This document shows, piece by piece, positions 9,073-18,636 of a stretch of DNA of 46,078 nt. Both the position numbers and the translations under genes were made by a program. This DNA comes from Syntrophomonadaceae bacterium (lineage in GTDB: Bacteria; Bacillota; Syntrophomonadia; Syntrophomonadales; Syntrophomonadaceae). A model generated the notes under the pieces. The model ran no database searches. It was not told the DNA's origin and was given only the letters and a program-made list of their open reading frames with translations. The DNA lies in NCBI GenBank assembly GCA_012522955.1, contig JAAYJK010000008.1, positions 1 through 46,078 on the forward strand, written 5' to 3'. Each line of letters begins with the position of its first letter. Positions within the stretch are counted from its first letter, which is position 1.

Positions 9073-9153
9073 AAAAACGCACCCCTTATAAATTGCCTAT
9101 ACTGATAAATACCACAAATGCTCGCCTATTCCTTTAATCGGAGTTGATTTTCT

Positions 9154-9489
9154 TTAGTGTTTTTTTAATAGATATCGACGAATTATACCTAAATTATTGA
9201 ACAGTCGGACCCCAAATACGATAACGGCAGCCAGATAGAGTTCAACCCCTAACCGGTCTCCCATATAAGCCAGTCCAGCTGCTAAAAGCATATTAACAAA
9301 AAAACCGGAGGTAAAAATCAAATTATCAAAGCTATCTTCCATATAGGCTCGGATTCCTCCAAATACCGAATCCAAAGCGGCTAAAACTGCAATGGACATA
9401 TATTTGGTATACACCAGGGGAAGCATTACCGGCAACTGAAAGCCTAGTACTAGTCCTACCAACAAACAGAATACTGCCAATAACCACAT
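9154..9489 (-). CDS. sbp: Small basic membrane protein, Sbp / DUF1290 family
   Basis: This 111-residue protein has about three membrane segments. The segment SIAVLAALDSVFGGIRAYM and the tail GVRLFNNLGIIRR closely resemble Bacillus Sbp, which lies in the same cluster. Its function is unknown in the family. The ATG at 9489 follows GGTGGAG with seven-base spacing. A longer TTG start at 9531 would overlap the upstream gene and has no ribosome binding site. It overlaps no neighbour with this start and sits between the DUF881 gene and ftsA. Confidence 0.85.
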   Translation of the reverse strand: MWLLAVFCLLVGLVLGFQLPVMLPLVYTKYMSIAVLAALDSVFGGIRAYMEDSFDNLIFTSGFFVNMLLAAGLAYMGDRLGVELYLAAVIVFGVRLFNNLGIIRRYLLKKH

Positions 9490-9493
9490 ACTA

Positions 9494-10213
9494 CTACTCC
9501 ACCTTTTCTTGGTACTGGGAAGGGACTGCAAAGTTTATTTTCATAGGGCCACTATAGGCAGGCAACTTTATTTGTTCCGCTTTCTGTACACTGGTTTGCA
9601 ATCCCAGGAATTTTAAGGTGGTTAATTGACCTCCATTTAGCATAAGTCCACTCTGAAGCATATCCGGATCACCAATAGCTTCAATTGTAAAAGGAGGTCC
9701 GATTTTAGTCCAATTAACCAAAATCAGAGTGCCAGCACATCGAATTTCCGACATGGCAGTCAGCCTTTCGCCATTGATCGCTATGGCTTCGGCTCCTGAG
9801 GCCTTTAATTCATTGACCAGGATCAGTAAATCAGAATCATGTACTATAGAATAATTAGCATTATCCCCCGGTTGTATATTAATATTGCTGTCATCGAGGG
9901 ATATTACCACCCCGGGCCCTTCAGCTGGGATGGTTCCCGCTGCCATCTGAGCCTTATGCAGTTCATCCTGTAAATCTTTCATGGCCTTATCGGTTTCCCG
10001 CACATGGATTAACTTATCCCTCAGGGATAATACCTCTTCTTCCAGAGCCTCTTTTTGCTGGGTTACGGTATCCAGTTTCTGAGTTAATTCATCTACCCTT
10101 TCCGGCATTAGGTCGGCCTGATAGGTGTCAGTTGCCTTAAACTGAACCGCCAAAAGCATGCCCATAACTAGGCAAACCAAGGCAATGGATATTTGCGCTC
10201 CTTTACTTTTCAT
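9494..10213 (-). CDS. DUF881 family protein (YlxW/YlxX-like)
   Basis: This 239-residue protein has an N-terminal membrane anchor (about residues 8-24), a coiled coil (about 42-95) and a C-terminal DUF881 domain recognised by GPGVVISLDDS, NYSIVHDSDLLILVNEL and GAEAIAINGERLT. Members of this family commonly sit between ftsQ and sbp-ftsA in Firmicutes and are thought to act outside the membrane in division or wall assembly. The ATG at 10213 follows AAGGTGG. A longer ATG just after the ftsQ stop lacks a ribosome binding site. No exact biochemical function is known to me. Confidence 0.85.
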   Translation of the reverse strand: MKSKGAQISIALVCLVMGMLLAVQFKATDTYQADLMPERVDELTQKLDTVTQQKEALEEEVLSLRDKLIHVRETDKAMKDLQDELHKAQMAAGTIPAEGPGVVISLDDSNINIQPGDNANYSIVHDSDLLILVNELKASGAEAIAINGERLTAMSEIRCAGTLILVNWTKIGPPFTIEAIGDPDMLQSGLMLNGGQLTTLKFLGLQTSVQKAEQIKLPAYSGPMKINFAVPSQYQEKVE

Positions 10214-10234
10214 AAAACCACCTTCTACGTCCAT

Positions 10235-10972
10235 TTACTTGATTTGTAGCACCGGTTGGCCAGAAAACCTGAGATCTATATACTGCAGCACACCCGTACC
10301 TTCTTCTTCCAGTCTTTCTTCCATCTCAAACACCTGGTTTATTAAGGCCGTTTTCTCATTCAATCGTTCCAGGTTGCCGAATTTGATTTCGCTTCCTCTT
10401 AGAGTATATATTATTATTTCATTTTTTTCCGATTCATAATGAAATTGAGAAATCTGTTCCTTATCCTGTTGGGGCAAGAGCCGACAGATCTCTTCAATCA
10501 TTTTTACTCCTTGAGTGGCTATGGCATGTCCCAAATTTACCCTCTCAGGAGGCTTATCCATGGTAATCAAACAATAATCGCCTTGAGGTAGATTAACTAC
10601 CCTGTCAATACACACTCCTTCTGGATCCAGGATCAGGAAATTATCATTATAAGGCATTACTGCCCACTGTTCTCTTTCCACAACCGTAATACTTATTTCC
10701 CGGGGTAAGTGGCGGATTACCTGAGCTGATTTTATTAAGGGATGAATCTCTATGGATCGAGAGGAAAGCCGATTGTTGACTTTAAATATATTGGTGCCCT
10801 GTTTAATATCAGACAAGTGTAAAACTTCGGACTCGGAAACTTTTTCTGTCCCCGTTACAGTAATTTTATCAATATAGAAAAAAGAACTATACAAAAAAAA
10901 TAGCACACAAACTAGAGCAATAAAAACCAGTATAGCAATGTATAAAAAGCTTCGGGATTTCTGCTTTACCAT
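10235..10972 (-). CDS. ftsQ: Cell division protein FtsQ/DivIB
   Basis: This 245-residue bitopic protein has a short basic cytoplasmic tail, one membrane segment (about residues 10-31), a POTRA domain (about 34-100, FYIDKITVTGTEKV through ITVVEREQWAVM) and a beta domain. It belongs to the FtsQ-FtsL-FtsB type complex that links septal wall synthesis to the ring. The ATG at 10972 follows AGGAGAAAGA. It starts 100 bp after murA with its own extended -10 promoter. The protein is short, but length varies widely in this family. Confidence 0.9.
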   Translation of the reverse strand: MVKQKSRSFLYIAILVFIALVCVLFFLYSSFFYIDKITVTGTEKVSESEVLHLSDIKQGTNIFKVNNRLSSRSIEIHPLIKSAQVIRHLPREISITVVEREQWAVMPYNDNFLILDPEGVCIDRVVNLPQGDYCLITMDKPPERVNLGHAIATQGVKMIEEICRLLPQQDKEQISQFHYESEKNEIIIYTLRGSEIKFGNLERLNEKTALINQVFEMEERLEEEGTGVLQYIDLRFSGQPVLQIK

Positions 10973-10986
10973 TCTTTCTCCTAATC

Positions 10987-10999
10987 CACCATTATGGTG
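10987..10999 (-). repeat. Palindrome at the ftsQ transcription start
   Basis: CACCATTATGGTG is a perfect inverted repeat (6-bp arms, one central base) lying just downstream of the ftsQ -10, where transcription should begin. It could be an operator or a small 5' end RNA stem. I know of no named regulator for it. Confidence 0.5.
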
Positions 11000-11002
11000 A
11001 TG

Positions 11003-11011
11003 ATTATACCA
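11003..11011 (-). promoter_or_regulatory. Extended -10 promoter of ftsQ
   Basis: On the minus strand CTGGTATAAT gives a perfect -10 with the TGn extension, 30 bp before the ftsQ start. Only a weak -35 (TGATTT at 16 bp) is visible. It would give ftsQ-DUF881-sbp-ftsA-ftsZ a transcript separate from the mur genes. Confidence 0.6.
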
Positions 11012-11072
11012 GATATCGAGGGAAAAATCATTATATTATCATACTGATGAAAAGAAGTCCAGAATCCCATAA

Positions 11073-12323
11073 TCACTGCCTTCTCTGTATGTCAGCTCCC
11101 AAACTGTTCAGCTTAAGATGGATGTTTTCATATCCCCGATCTATATGTCTTACACTGGTAATTTCTGTCCGCCCCTTAGCGAATAATCCCGCTAGAATTA
11201 AAGCAGCTCCAGCCCGCAAATCACTGGCCTCCACGCAGGCCCCTTCCAGTGTCTCCTGGCCCTTGATTATGGCCACCCGTCCTTCAATTTTTATATCTGC
11301 GCCCATGCGCCTCAGCTCTGGCACATGCATGTAACGATTCTCAAAAATAGTCTCTACTACTATACTGGTTCCTTCAATGGTAGAGAGTAAGGCCATAGTT
11401 TGAGGTTGCATATCGGTAGGAAAACCTGGATAGGGCATAGTTTTAAAATCAGCCGGCCGGAAACACTTGCTGCCCATCACCCTGATACCAGTACTAGAGA
11501 GCATTATTTCCACTCCTATTTCTCTCAGTTTATAAACCAAGGGTTGAATGTGTTCCTTGGCCACATTCTCAATAAATACATCTCCACGAGTTATGGCTGC
11601 CGCAACCATAAAGGTACCCGCTTCGATCCTATCTGGAATAACTACATGATTAATGCCTCCAAAACTGCTTACCCCGTCTACTCGAATGGAATCCAATCCG
11701 GCTCCTTTAATCTTGGCTCCCATACGGTTTAAGAAATTTTGCAAATCTATTATCTCCGGTTCTCGGGCCGCATTTCGAATAATGGTAGTGCCGGGTACCG
11801 TACTAGCTGCCATGATCAGGTTTTCTGTCGCACCTACACTGGGGAAATCCAGTAATATTTCCCGGCCATTTTTGGGTCGGCCATCTCCAATCATGAAGCC
11901 ACCTTTTTCCCAAACTCGGTAGCCCAAGTTATTAAAGCCTTTTAAATGTAAATCTATGGGTCGGCTTCCTATGGCACAGCCACCGGGATAAGCTACCTTA
12001 GCAGATCCGAAACGAGCCAGGAGCGCACCCATAACCAGATTTGAAGCCCGCATCTTGCGAGATATTTCTTCTGGTATTTCGCAAGATCTAATATGTCGAC
12101 TGTCAATAATCAAAGAGTCTCTTTCTCGTTTAATCTTAGCCCCTAAAACGGTCAAGGCCTCGGACATGACCTTAATATCCTCCAAATCCGGAACCCCTGA
12201 TAAAACTACCTGGCTGGAAGAGAGTATACTAGCTGCCATTATAGGTAATATAGCATTTTTGGCTCCGCTTACCTTGACTTGCCCTTTAAGGGAAGCTCCT
12301 CCATTAATTATTAAGCTATCCAC
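11073..12323 (-). CDS. murA: UDP-N-acetylglucosamine 1-carboxyvinyltransferase MurA
   Basis: This 416-residue enzyme makes the first committed step of peptidoglycan synthesis, adding enolpyruvate from PEP to UDP-GlcNAc. The Lys-Asn pair (KNA, about 22-24) and the active-site loop YPGGCAIGSRP with Cys116 are present, so it should be fosfomycin-sensitive by family knowledge. The start is a GTG at 12323 after GGAGGTG. It follows murC by 37 bp and precedes ftsQ. In many Firmicutes this slot holds murB, which is missing here. Confidence 0.97.
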   Translation of the reverse strand: MDSLIINGGASLKGQVKVSGAKNAILPIMAASILSSSQVVLSGVPDLEDIKVMSEALTVLGAKIKRERDSLIIDSRHIRSCEIPEEISRKMRASNLVMGALLARFGSAKVAYPGGCAIGSRPIDLHLKGFNNLGYRVWEKGGFMIGDGRPKNGREILLDFPSVGATENLIMAASTVPGTTIIRNAAREPEIIDLQNFLNRMGAKIKGAGLDSIRVDGVSSFGGINHVVIPDRIEAGTFMVAAAITRGDVFIENVAKEHIQPLVYKLREIGVEIMLSSTGIRVMGSKCFRPADFKTMPYPGFPTDMQPQTMALLSTIEGTSIVVETIFENRYMHVPELRRMGADIKIEGRVAIIKGQETLEGACVEASDLRAGAALILAGLFAKGRTEITSVRHIDRGYENIHLKLNSLGADIQRRQ

Positions 12324-12360
12324 TTAAACACCTCCATCAGGGATTCACCCGAAGAAAGTC

Positions 12361-13728
12361 TTATATCTCCTCCACTAATTCCCGTCCTATTTTCCAAACA
12401 TCTCCAGCCCCCATAGTTATAATCATATCCCCTTCCTGTATGTGCTGTAGCAGATATTTTTTAATATCGGTAAAAGTAGGTAGATAAAGGGTTTGGCATC
12501 CAGTATTCTTGGTAGCCTGGTAAACATTCTGGCCCGTTATACCTTCCAGGGGCGATTCTCCGGCTGAATAAATCTCAGTAATTATGGCCAGATCAGCTTC
12601 TTTGAGAGACTCTCCCAGTTTGTGGCCCAGCAGCTTCGTACGGGTATAGCGATGCGGCTGAAACACAACTACTATTCGGCCCGTGTGCACTTTGCGGGCA
12701 GCATCAATAGTAACTCTTATCTCAGTGGGATGATGGGCATAATCATCAATTATGACCGCCCCCTCCCGATAACCGATGAGCTCAAACCGCCTGCCTGCTC
12801 CCTTAAAATCATTAATGGCTCTTTGGGTCTCTTTCCAATTCCCCCCTAGCTCCAAAGTGATGGCTATAGCGGCCAGAGCATTAATAGAATTATGCCGGCC
12901 AGGAACCGCCAGTTCCATGGTTCCTATCTTCTTGCTCTTTTTAAACACCTGGCATTTTGATCCCATACCTTGAGGCTGCCAACTATCCAAATAATAATCA
13001 TTGCTCTTATCTATACCGTAAGTAATGACCTGGGTTGAAGCAGTAGATTTTATTATTTGATTATACTCATCTTCCCCATATAGCATGGCAAATCCCTCGG
13101 GCTTGACTTGATCAATAAATTGACGAAAAGCATGCTGAATATTTTCTACTGATTGGTAGTAGTCCAGGTGGTCATCTTCGATATTGGTAATAACTGCCAC
13201 ATAAGGATTCAATTCCAGGAATGAAGCATCACTTTCATCTGCCTCCACTACCGCATAATCGCCCTGCCCCAAACATGCATTTAGGCCACTGCCCTGTAAT
13301 TCTCCTCCCACAATAAAAGTAGGATCAAAACCATTATAGTTCAAACACAAATAGATCATGGAAGTGGTGGTAGTCTTTCCGTGGGCTCCAGCTACCGCTA
13401 TCCCTTGCCGTTTATTGACCAACTCAGCTAACATCTGGCCCCGAGACCAAACGGGAATACCTTTTTCGCGAGCTGCCATGAGTTCAGGATTATTGGCTGG
13501 AATTGCAGTAGAAGCTACCAGCCGTTGAATGCCTTGTTGGACATGGGATGAAGAATGGCCCTGGAATACTTCTATACCCAATTCTGACAATTTCTTAGTC
13601 GTGCTGTTATTCTGCAAGTCAGATCCGCTTACTCGATATCCTTCTTCATTCAGAACTCTGGCAATACCGCTCATGCCTGCTCCAGCAATTCCTACCATGT
13701 GCACCCATACTGCTTTGGCAGCGGCCAT
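12361..13728 (-). CDS. murC: UDP-N-acetylmuramate--L-alanine ligase MurC
   Basis: This 455-residue ATP-dependent ligase adds L-Ala to UDP-MurNAc. It has an N-terminal Rossmann domain (VGIAGAGMSGIA at about 12-23), the P-loop GAHGKTTTT at about 114-122, the conserved EADESDASFL and NIEDDHLDYY segments, and the C-terminal ligase domain with DDYAHHPTEI. The ATG at 13728 follows AAGGAG. It lies between murG (167-bp gap) and murA. Confidence 0.97.
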   Translation of the reverse strand: MAAAKAVWVHMVGIAGAGMSGIARVLNEEGYRVSGSDLQNNSTTKKLSELGIEVFQGHSSSHVQQGIQRLVASTAIPANNPELMAAREKGIPVWSRGQMLAELVNKRQGIAVAGAHGKTTTTSMIYLCLNYNGFDPTFIVGGELQGSGLNACLGQGDYAVVEADESDASFLELNPYVAVITNIEDDHLDYYQSVENIQHAFRQFIDQVKPEGFAMLYGEDEYNQIIKSTASTQVITYGIDKSNDYYLDSWQPQGMGSKCQVFKKSKKIGTMELAVPGRHNSINALAAIAITLELGGNWKETQRAINDFKGAGRRFELIGYREGAVIIDDYAHHPTEIRVTIDAARKVHTGRIVVVFQPHRYTRTKLLGHKLGESLKEADLAIITEIYSAGESPLEGITGQNVYQATKNTGCQTLYLPTFTDIKKYLLQHIQEGDMIITMGAGDVWKIGRELVEEI

Positions 13729-13895
13729 ATCCTCATCTCCTTAAAGTTTATATAATGAATTACATCTTATAGTATGCACAATTAATAAAAGTGGTTACAT
13801 TAGCCATAGACTATCTCCCGCCCTCAGCAACATACATTTCCCCTATCGATATGGGCAGCTTGGATGCAGGCTCACAAAATATTGTCCCCTGGCTC

Positions 13896-14990
13896 TCAGT
13901 ACCCTTTTAAAACAATATCCAATATTTTATTTAAAGCATCTGGTCGGGCTTCATTCCTTATATTGGTACTCATCTGTTTTAGCTCGGCTTTACTTTGCCT
14001 TAATTCTTCCAGTTTCTTATATAGAGTTTCTCCATCCAAGAACTCATCAATAACCATTGCGGCTGCTTTTTTTTGGAGTAAGGCCCGGGCATTCTTTTCT
14101 TGATGGCTTTCCGCCGCATAAGGATAGGGTACAAGTATGGCGGGCAAACCCAGGATAGCCAGCTCACTCAAGGTGCTGGCTCCAGCTCGGCAAAGGGCCA
14201 GGTCAGCAACTGCCATAGCATCTTCGATATTATGCATAAACGGCTTTAGCAATAGCCAGTCGCTATTTAAGCCCAGAGATTCGATTTGTTGACTAATACC
14301 CTCATACTCCAATTCACCGGTTATCCAAATCACCTGCATCTCCGGCAGAGAATATTCCTGCAATAATTGCAGCATGGCTCCATTAATAGAGGAAGCCCCC
14401 CTGCTGCCTCCAAAGGCCAATAAAGTAAAAACGCCCCGCTTCAGGCCCACTTTTTTGATAGCCTCTTCCCAATTAACATCCATGATTTCCTGCCTAACCG
14501 GCAAACCTGTGACTTTGATATTTTGGGCTTTCAAGTGACGGGCGGCCTCAGGAAAATTGATCATTGTACAGTCCACCTTCTTGGCCAGTTTGCGGTTAGC
14601 TATTCCAGGAAAAGCATTTTGCTCATGAATAAAAGTTTTGCAGCCTGGGAATAGAGTAGCTGCTGATACCACTGGAAAAGACACATAACCGCCAGTACCC
14701 ACTACGATTTGGGGTTCAAAATTCTTAATTATGCTCCAAGCCTGAAATATACTACGGGGAAATTTGGCCAAGGAGGCGGAGGCTTTGAGCAGAGAAGAAC
14801 GATTGAGCCCTGAAATATCAACCGTAACAAAATCAAATCCAGCCGAGGGAACAATTTTGCTTTCCAGTCCCTCTCGAGTACCCACATATAATATAAGTGC
14901 ATCAGGAAGCCTGTCCTTTATACCACTGGCTATAGCTAAGGCCGGGTAGATATGGCCTCCGGTTCCGCCTCCGCTAATTATAACTTTCAT
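13896..14990 (-). CDS. murG: UDP-GlcNAc:undecaprenyl-PP-MurNAc-pentapeptide GlcNAc transferase MurG
   Basis: This 364-residue GT28 glycosyltransferase converts lipid I to lipid II on the inner membrane face. The N-terminus carries the glycine-rich [16 protein letters not shown], and a second G-loop [10 protein letters not shown] lies near residue 97. The C-terminal half has [11 protein letters not shown], then [24 protein letters not shown] for UDP-GlcNAc binding. The ATG at 14990 follows AAGGAG. It lies between ftsW and murC, and the 167 bp after it contain no gene. Confidence 0.97.
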   Translation of the reverse strand: MKVIISGGGTGGHIYPALAIASGIKDRLPDALILYVGTREGLESKIVPSAGFDFVTVDISGLNRSSLLKASASLAKFPRSIFQAWSIIKNFEPQIVVGTGGYVSFPVVSAATLFPGCKTFIHEQNAFPGIANRKLAKKVDCTMINFPEAARHLKAQNIKVTGLPVRQEIMDVNWEEAIKKVGLKRGVFTLLAFGGSRGASSINGAMLQLLQEYSLPEMQVIWITGELEYEGISQQIESLGLNSDWLLLKPFMHNIEDAMAVADLALCRAGASTLSELAILGLPAILVPYPYAAESHQEKNARALLQKKAAAMVIDEFLDGETLYKKLEELRQSKAELKQMSTNIRNEARPDALNKILDIVLKGY

Positions 14991-15058
14991 CAGTCTTTCT
15001 CCTTCTTTGCTGCTGGAGGATCAGCTGGCATACCAAATCAACACATTTACAAATACTA

Positions 15059-16159
15059 TTAACGGCTTGAACTATAACGAGAAATATTTAACAGCAAACC
15101 AACTCCCACCATGGTAAAAGCCAGAGAAGATCCGCCGTAACTTATAAAGGGCAGGGTAATACCGGTTACCGGCAATATTCCTGAGACCACACCAATGTTG
15201 ATGGCCGCCTGAAACACGATCATTACTGTTAATCCGGCAGCCAGCAGACTGCCAAAAGTGTCGGGAGCATAAATTGCAATCTTGAAGCCTCGCCATGCAA
15301 AAAGCAAAAACAAAGCAATGACCAGTCCTGCTCCTATAAAACCAAGTTCTTCGCCCAATATGGCGAAAATAAAATCTGTGTGCTGCTCGGGCAGGTAGAA
15401 GAATTTCTGTCTGCTCCGGCCTAATCCCAGACCAAATAGCCCCCCTGAACCTAATGCGTATAGGGATTGTATAGTCTGGAATCCTTCATCACTGGCATAT
15501 TTCCAGGGGTCCAGAAATGCGGTCCATCTTTGCATACGATAGGGTTCCATTTTTATCAGGGCTCCAACTACGGCTACTCCTGTCACCGCCATTAACCCCA
15601 TATGTGATACTCTAGCTCCAGCTGCCACCATCATAAAAAACACAGTTCCGGCAATAGCGAAAGAAGTACCCAAGTCAGGCTGTAACATGATCAGCCCGCA
15701 TACCAGAGCCAGCAGGAGTATGTACGGAACTATCCCAGATTTAAAGGATTTCATTTTATCCAGGTTTACATCCATAGTTCGAGCAATAAACATGACCATA
15801 GCCAGCTTAGCCATTTCCGAAGGGGCAAACCCTGCAAAACCCAGGTTAAGCCAGCGGCTGGAACCCTTGGTTTCAACACCCAAGGGAGTTATTACCAGTA
15901 TCAGGCATAGTAGGGCCAGCAGCATCAAGGGCAGAGACAATTCCCGTAAACGAAGATAGTTGATTTTCATAACTATAATCATGGCTGTTAGTCCTATAAT
16001 TACCCATAACAGCTGTTTTTTAAAGAAAAAATAAGGGTCATCGTATCTAACCCCGGCAGTTACTGCACTGGAGCTAAATACCATAACCAATCCCATGCCC
16101 AGTAGGGCCAGTATAGTTATAAAGAGAATGAAATCAGGTGGTCCTTTTTTTAATCTCAA
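15059..16159 (-). CDS. ftsW: SEDS peptidoglycan glycosyltransferase FtsW (SpoVE-like)
   Basis: This 366-residue polytopic membrane protein of the SEDS family polymerises lipid II together with its class B PBP partner. About ten membrane segments are visible. Typical motifs include VFSSSAV near the first segment, LQPDLGTSFAI, the conserved loop SLYALGSGGLFGLGLGRSRQK and the C-terminal LPFISYGGSSL. The TTG at 16159 follows GGGAGG. Position between murD and murG favours FtsW/SpoVE over RodA. It is the only SEDS gene in the window, so I cannot tell whether a separate sporulation SpoVE exists. Confidence 0.94.
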   Translation of the reverse strand: MRLKKGPPDFILFITILALLGMGLVMVFSSSAVTAGVRYDDPYFFFKKQLLWVIIGLTAMIIVMKINYLRLRELSLPLMLLALLCLILVITPLGVETKGSSRWLNLGFAGFAPSEMAKLAMVMFIARTMDVNLDKMKSFKSGIVPYILLLALVCGLIMLQPDLGTSFAIAGTVFFMMVAAGARVSHMGLMAVTGVAVVGALIKMEPYRMQRWTAFLDPWKYASDEGFQTIQSLYALGSGGLFGLGLGRSRQKFFYLPEQHTDFIFAILGEELGFIGAGLVIALFLLFAWRGFKIAIYAPDTFGSLLAAGLTVMIVFQAAINIGVVSGILPVTGITLPFISYGGSSLAFTMVGVGLLLNISRYSSSR

Positions 16160-16191
16160 TCTATTTTTCCTCCCTGCCCTCCTGAATAGCT

Positions 16192-17562
16192 TTACCGGAC
16201 GTCTTTATTTATGGATTGGACTAATTGACAGAATAAATCTCCCCGATGTTCATAACTGGGAAACATATCCCAGCTGGCACAGGCTGGAGATAACAACACC
16301 ACATCTCCTGCCTCTGCTAACTTCTGGGCCGTCCTCACTGCCTCAGCAAAAGTCTCTACCTCATGTATATTCTTGTAGTTCACATCCATGACTGACTGTT
16401 TAATCTGCTCTTTAGCTTCTCCCAGCAAAACTAGTTCCTTTACCTTGCGGCTAATAAGAAGGGCCAGTTGATCAAAAGAGGAACCCTTGTTCCTGCCTCC
16501 AGCGATTAAAATAATAGGATTGTCGAATGATTCCAGGGCTTTTATAGCCGATTCCGGATTGGTTGCCTTGGAGTCATTGATGTAGAGAATATTATTTTCA
16601 CAGCATACCTCTTCTAATCGGTGCCTGACTCCTTTAAAATGGGTCAAGGCCTCGGCTATGATAGGTGCTGGTGCCCCTGCTAGGTAGGCCATCATAGCAG
16701 CGCACAGGATATTCTCCTGATTATGTTTTCCTCTTAATCTAATACTATCCAGAGAGCATATGCGTTCTTGTCTCTCATTGACCATAATTACCAGATAATT
16801 ATCTTCCACAAAGGCCCCTTCGGGTAATGACTGGTCGGCCGAAAAATAGAAGAGCCGAGCAGGACAACTGGGGCCCAATTCTCTTAAGTTAGAGTCTTCA
16901 TAATTGAACACTGCGTAATCTTCTGAGTCTTGCTGTTGAAATACTTTGGCCTTGGCTTCAATATAAGCCTGCATAGTTTGATGGCGATCCAAGTGATCGG
17001 GGGTAATATTCAAGATGCCGCAAATATGGGGCTTAAAATCAACTACTGTTTCCAGCTGAAAACTGGACACTTCTACTGCGATTACCGCACTCTCTACCTC
17101 ATCTACCAGGGTGGTTAAAGCAATTCCAATATTACCGGCAGAAAATGAATTTCTGCCGGCCCGGGCGAAAATATCCTGCAGCAGGGCGGTGGTAGTGGTT
17201 TTGCCATTGGTTCCGGTAATGGCCAATAATTCAGTCTGCTCTTTTTTCAAGCGGTAGGCCAGTTCCAATTCTCCAATAACGGGAATGCCCTGATCAAAGG
17301 CCTGCCGAAAAGGTTGGATGTTCAGAGGAATGCCTGGACTGGCAATTAGCAAATCGTAATTTTCCCGGCTAACTTCAGGATATGCACCGATATAGATTTC
17401 AATTCCTGCTCTTTGCAGAATGCTTGAATCAATTCCTATTTCATCTGCAGACTTGAGATCACATACTGTGACTCGGGCTTTCCTGCACCTCAGAATTTCC
17501 GCTGCGGCTACCCCACTTCTCCCCAGGCCTACTACCAGCACACTCTTATTTTCCAGCTTCAA
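16192..17562 (-). CDS. murD: UDP-N-acetylmuramoylalanine--D-glutamate ligase MurD
   Basis: This 456-residue Mur ligase adds D-Glu to UDP-MurNAc-L-Ala. It has an N-terminal nucleotide-fold domain (VLVVGLGRSGVAA), the P-loop GTNGKTTTT at about 117-125, LNITPDHLDRH, the RHRLEEV segment and the C-terminal INDSKATNPES. It uses a TTG at 17562 after AAAGGAAG. Placed between mraY and ftsW in the usual order. Confidence 0.97.
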   Translation of the reverse strand: MKLENKSVLVVGLGRSGVAAAEILRCRKARVTVCDLKSADEIGIDSSILQRAGIEIYIGAYPEVSRENYDLLIASPGIPLNIQPFRQAFDQGIPVIGELELAYRLKKEQTELLAITGTNGKTTTTALLQDIFARAGRNSFSAGNIGIALTTLVDEVESAVIAVEVSSFQLETVVDFKPHICGILNITPDHLDRHQTMQAYIEAKAKVFQQQDSEDYAVFNYEDSNLRELGPSCPARLFYFSADQSLPEGAFVEDNYLVIMVNERQERICSLDSIRLRGKHNQENILCAAMMAYLAGAPAPIIAEALTHFKGVRHRLEEVCCENNILYINDSKATNPESAIKALESFDNPIILIAGGRNKGSSFDQLALLISRKVKELVLLGEAKEQIKQSVMDVNYKNIHEVETFAEAVRTAQKLAEAGDVVLLSPACASWDMFPSYEHRGDLFCQLVQSINKDVR

Positions 17563-17596
17563 GCAACAACACTTCCTTTAAAAATCTATAATGCTC

Positions 17597-18577
17597 CTAT
17601 CCCAATCCTTTGAAGCTCCATAAGCCCAAGAGCACAAAAAACAAACCCATTCCCCAAAAGGTTTTAACTACCTTTTTTTCTGACCACCCTATAAGTTCGT
17701 AATGATGGTGAAGGGGTGCCATGCGAAATATCCTTTTCCCAGTAGTCTGGTAAGATATTATTTGCAGTATAACACTTAAGGTTTCAATTACATATACCCC
17801 ACCGATTATGATTAAAGCTATCTCTGATCGGGTTATAGCCGCCACTGCCGCCACTGCAGCCCCCAAGGCCATGGAACCAGTGTCTCCCATGAAAACTCTA
17901 GCCGGATAACGGTTAAATACCAGAAATCCCAAACAGGCCCCGGCTAATGCGCCACAAAATATGGCCAGATTATAGTGACCAGTCATCAAAGATACGACAA
18001 GGAAGGCTAGGGCCACTAAAAAGGTGATGCCGCTGGCTAATCCATCTAGACCGTCGGTAAGATTAACTGCATTGGAAGAGGCCAATAAGACAAATACCAA
18101 AAAAGGTATGTATAAATATCCTAGATCAAGGGCATTACCGCTAAAGGGAATTATAACACTGGTTCCCCGCTCCAAGTAGAACATAAGAAATAAGGAAAAC
18201 GATATCCCTACCAGAAGTTGAAGTCCCACCTTTTCTCGGGCTCTTAATCCCAGGGATCGCTTAAGCACTACCTTAATATAGTCATCCCAGAAACCAATGC
18301 CTCCAAAAGCCAGCATCACCAAAACCGCCAGTAATACTTCAACACTAGCCCCAGCCATAATAAAGCTGGAAACCATCACCGCAGTGATAATGATAATACC
18401 GCCCATAGTGGGAGTACCAGCCTTCTTTAAATGCCCTTTAGGTCCATCTTCCCTGATACTCTGGCCTACTTTTAGCCGACTTAAAAAAGGAATCATAAAA
18501 GGTCCCATAGCAATGGATATTAGAATAGCTATTCCTGCTGCCAGTATAGCATTGATAATATAATCATATCCCTGCAT
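17597..18577 (-). CDS. mraY: Phospho-N-acetylmuramoyl-pentapeptide transferase MraY
   Basis: This 326-residue integral membrane enzyme transfers phospho-MurNAc-pentapeptide to undecaprenyl phosphate to form lipid I. About ten membrane segments are present. Cytoplasmic motifs include KKAGTPTMGG, GFWDDYIKVV with the aspartate pair, NAVNLTDGLDGLASG and APLHHHYE, which bind metal and substrate in the family. The ATG at 18577 is preferred over the TTG directly before it because it sits at better spacing from GGAGGAG. It lies between murF and murD. Confidence 0.97.
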   Translation of the reverse strand: MQGYDYIINAILAAGIAILISIAMGPFMIPFLSRLKVGQSIREDGPKGHLKKAGTPTMGGIIIITAVMVSSFIMAGASVEVLLAVLVMLAFGGIGFWDDYIKVVLKRSLGLRAREKVGLQLLVGISFSLFLMFYLERGTSVIIPFSGNALDLGYLYIPFLVFVLLASSNAVNLTDGLDGLASGITFLVALAFLVVSLMTGHYNLAIFCGALAGACLGFLVFNRYPARVFMGDTGSMALGAAVAAVAAITRSEIALIIIGGVYVIETLSVILQIISYQTTGKRIFRMAPLHHHYELIGWSEKKVVKTFWGMGLFFVLLGLWSFKGLG

Positions 18578-18636
18578 CAACTACTCTCCTCCAAAAACCA
18601 TAAAATCCTCACGATAGTATCTGTAAACATTGAACT

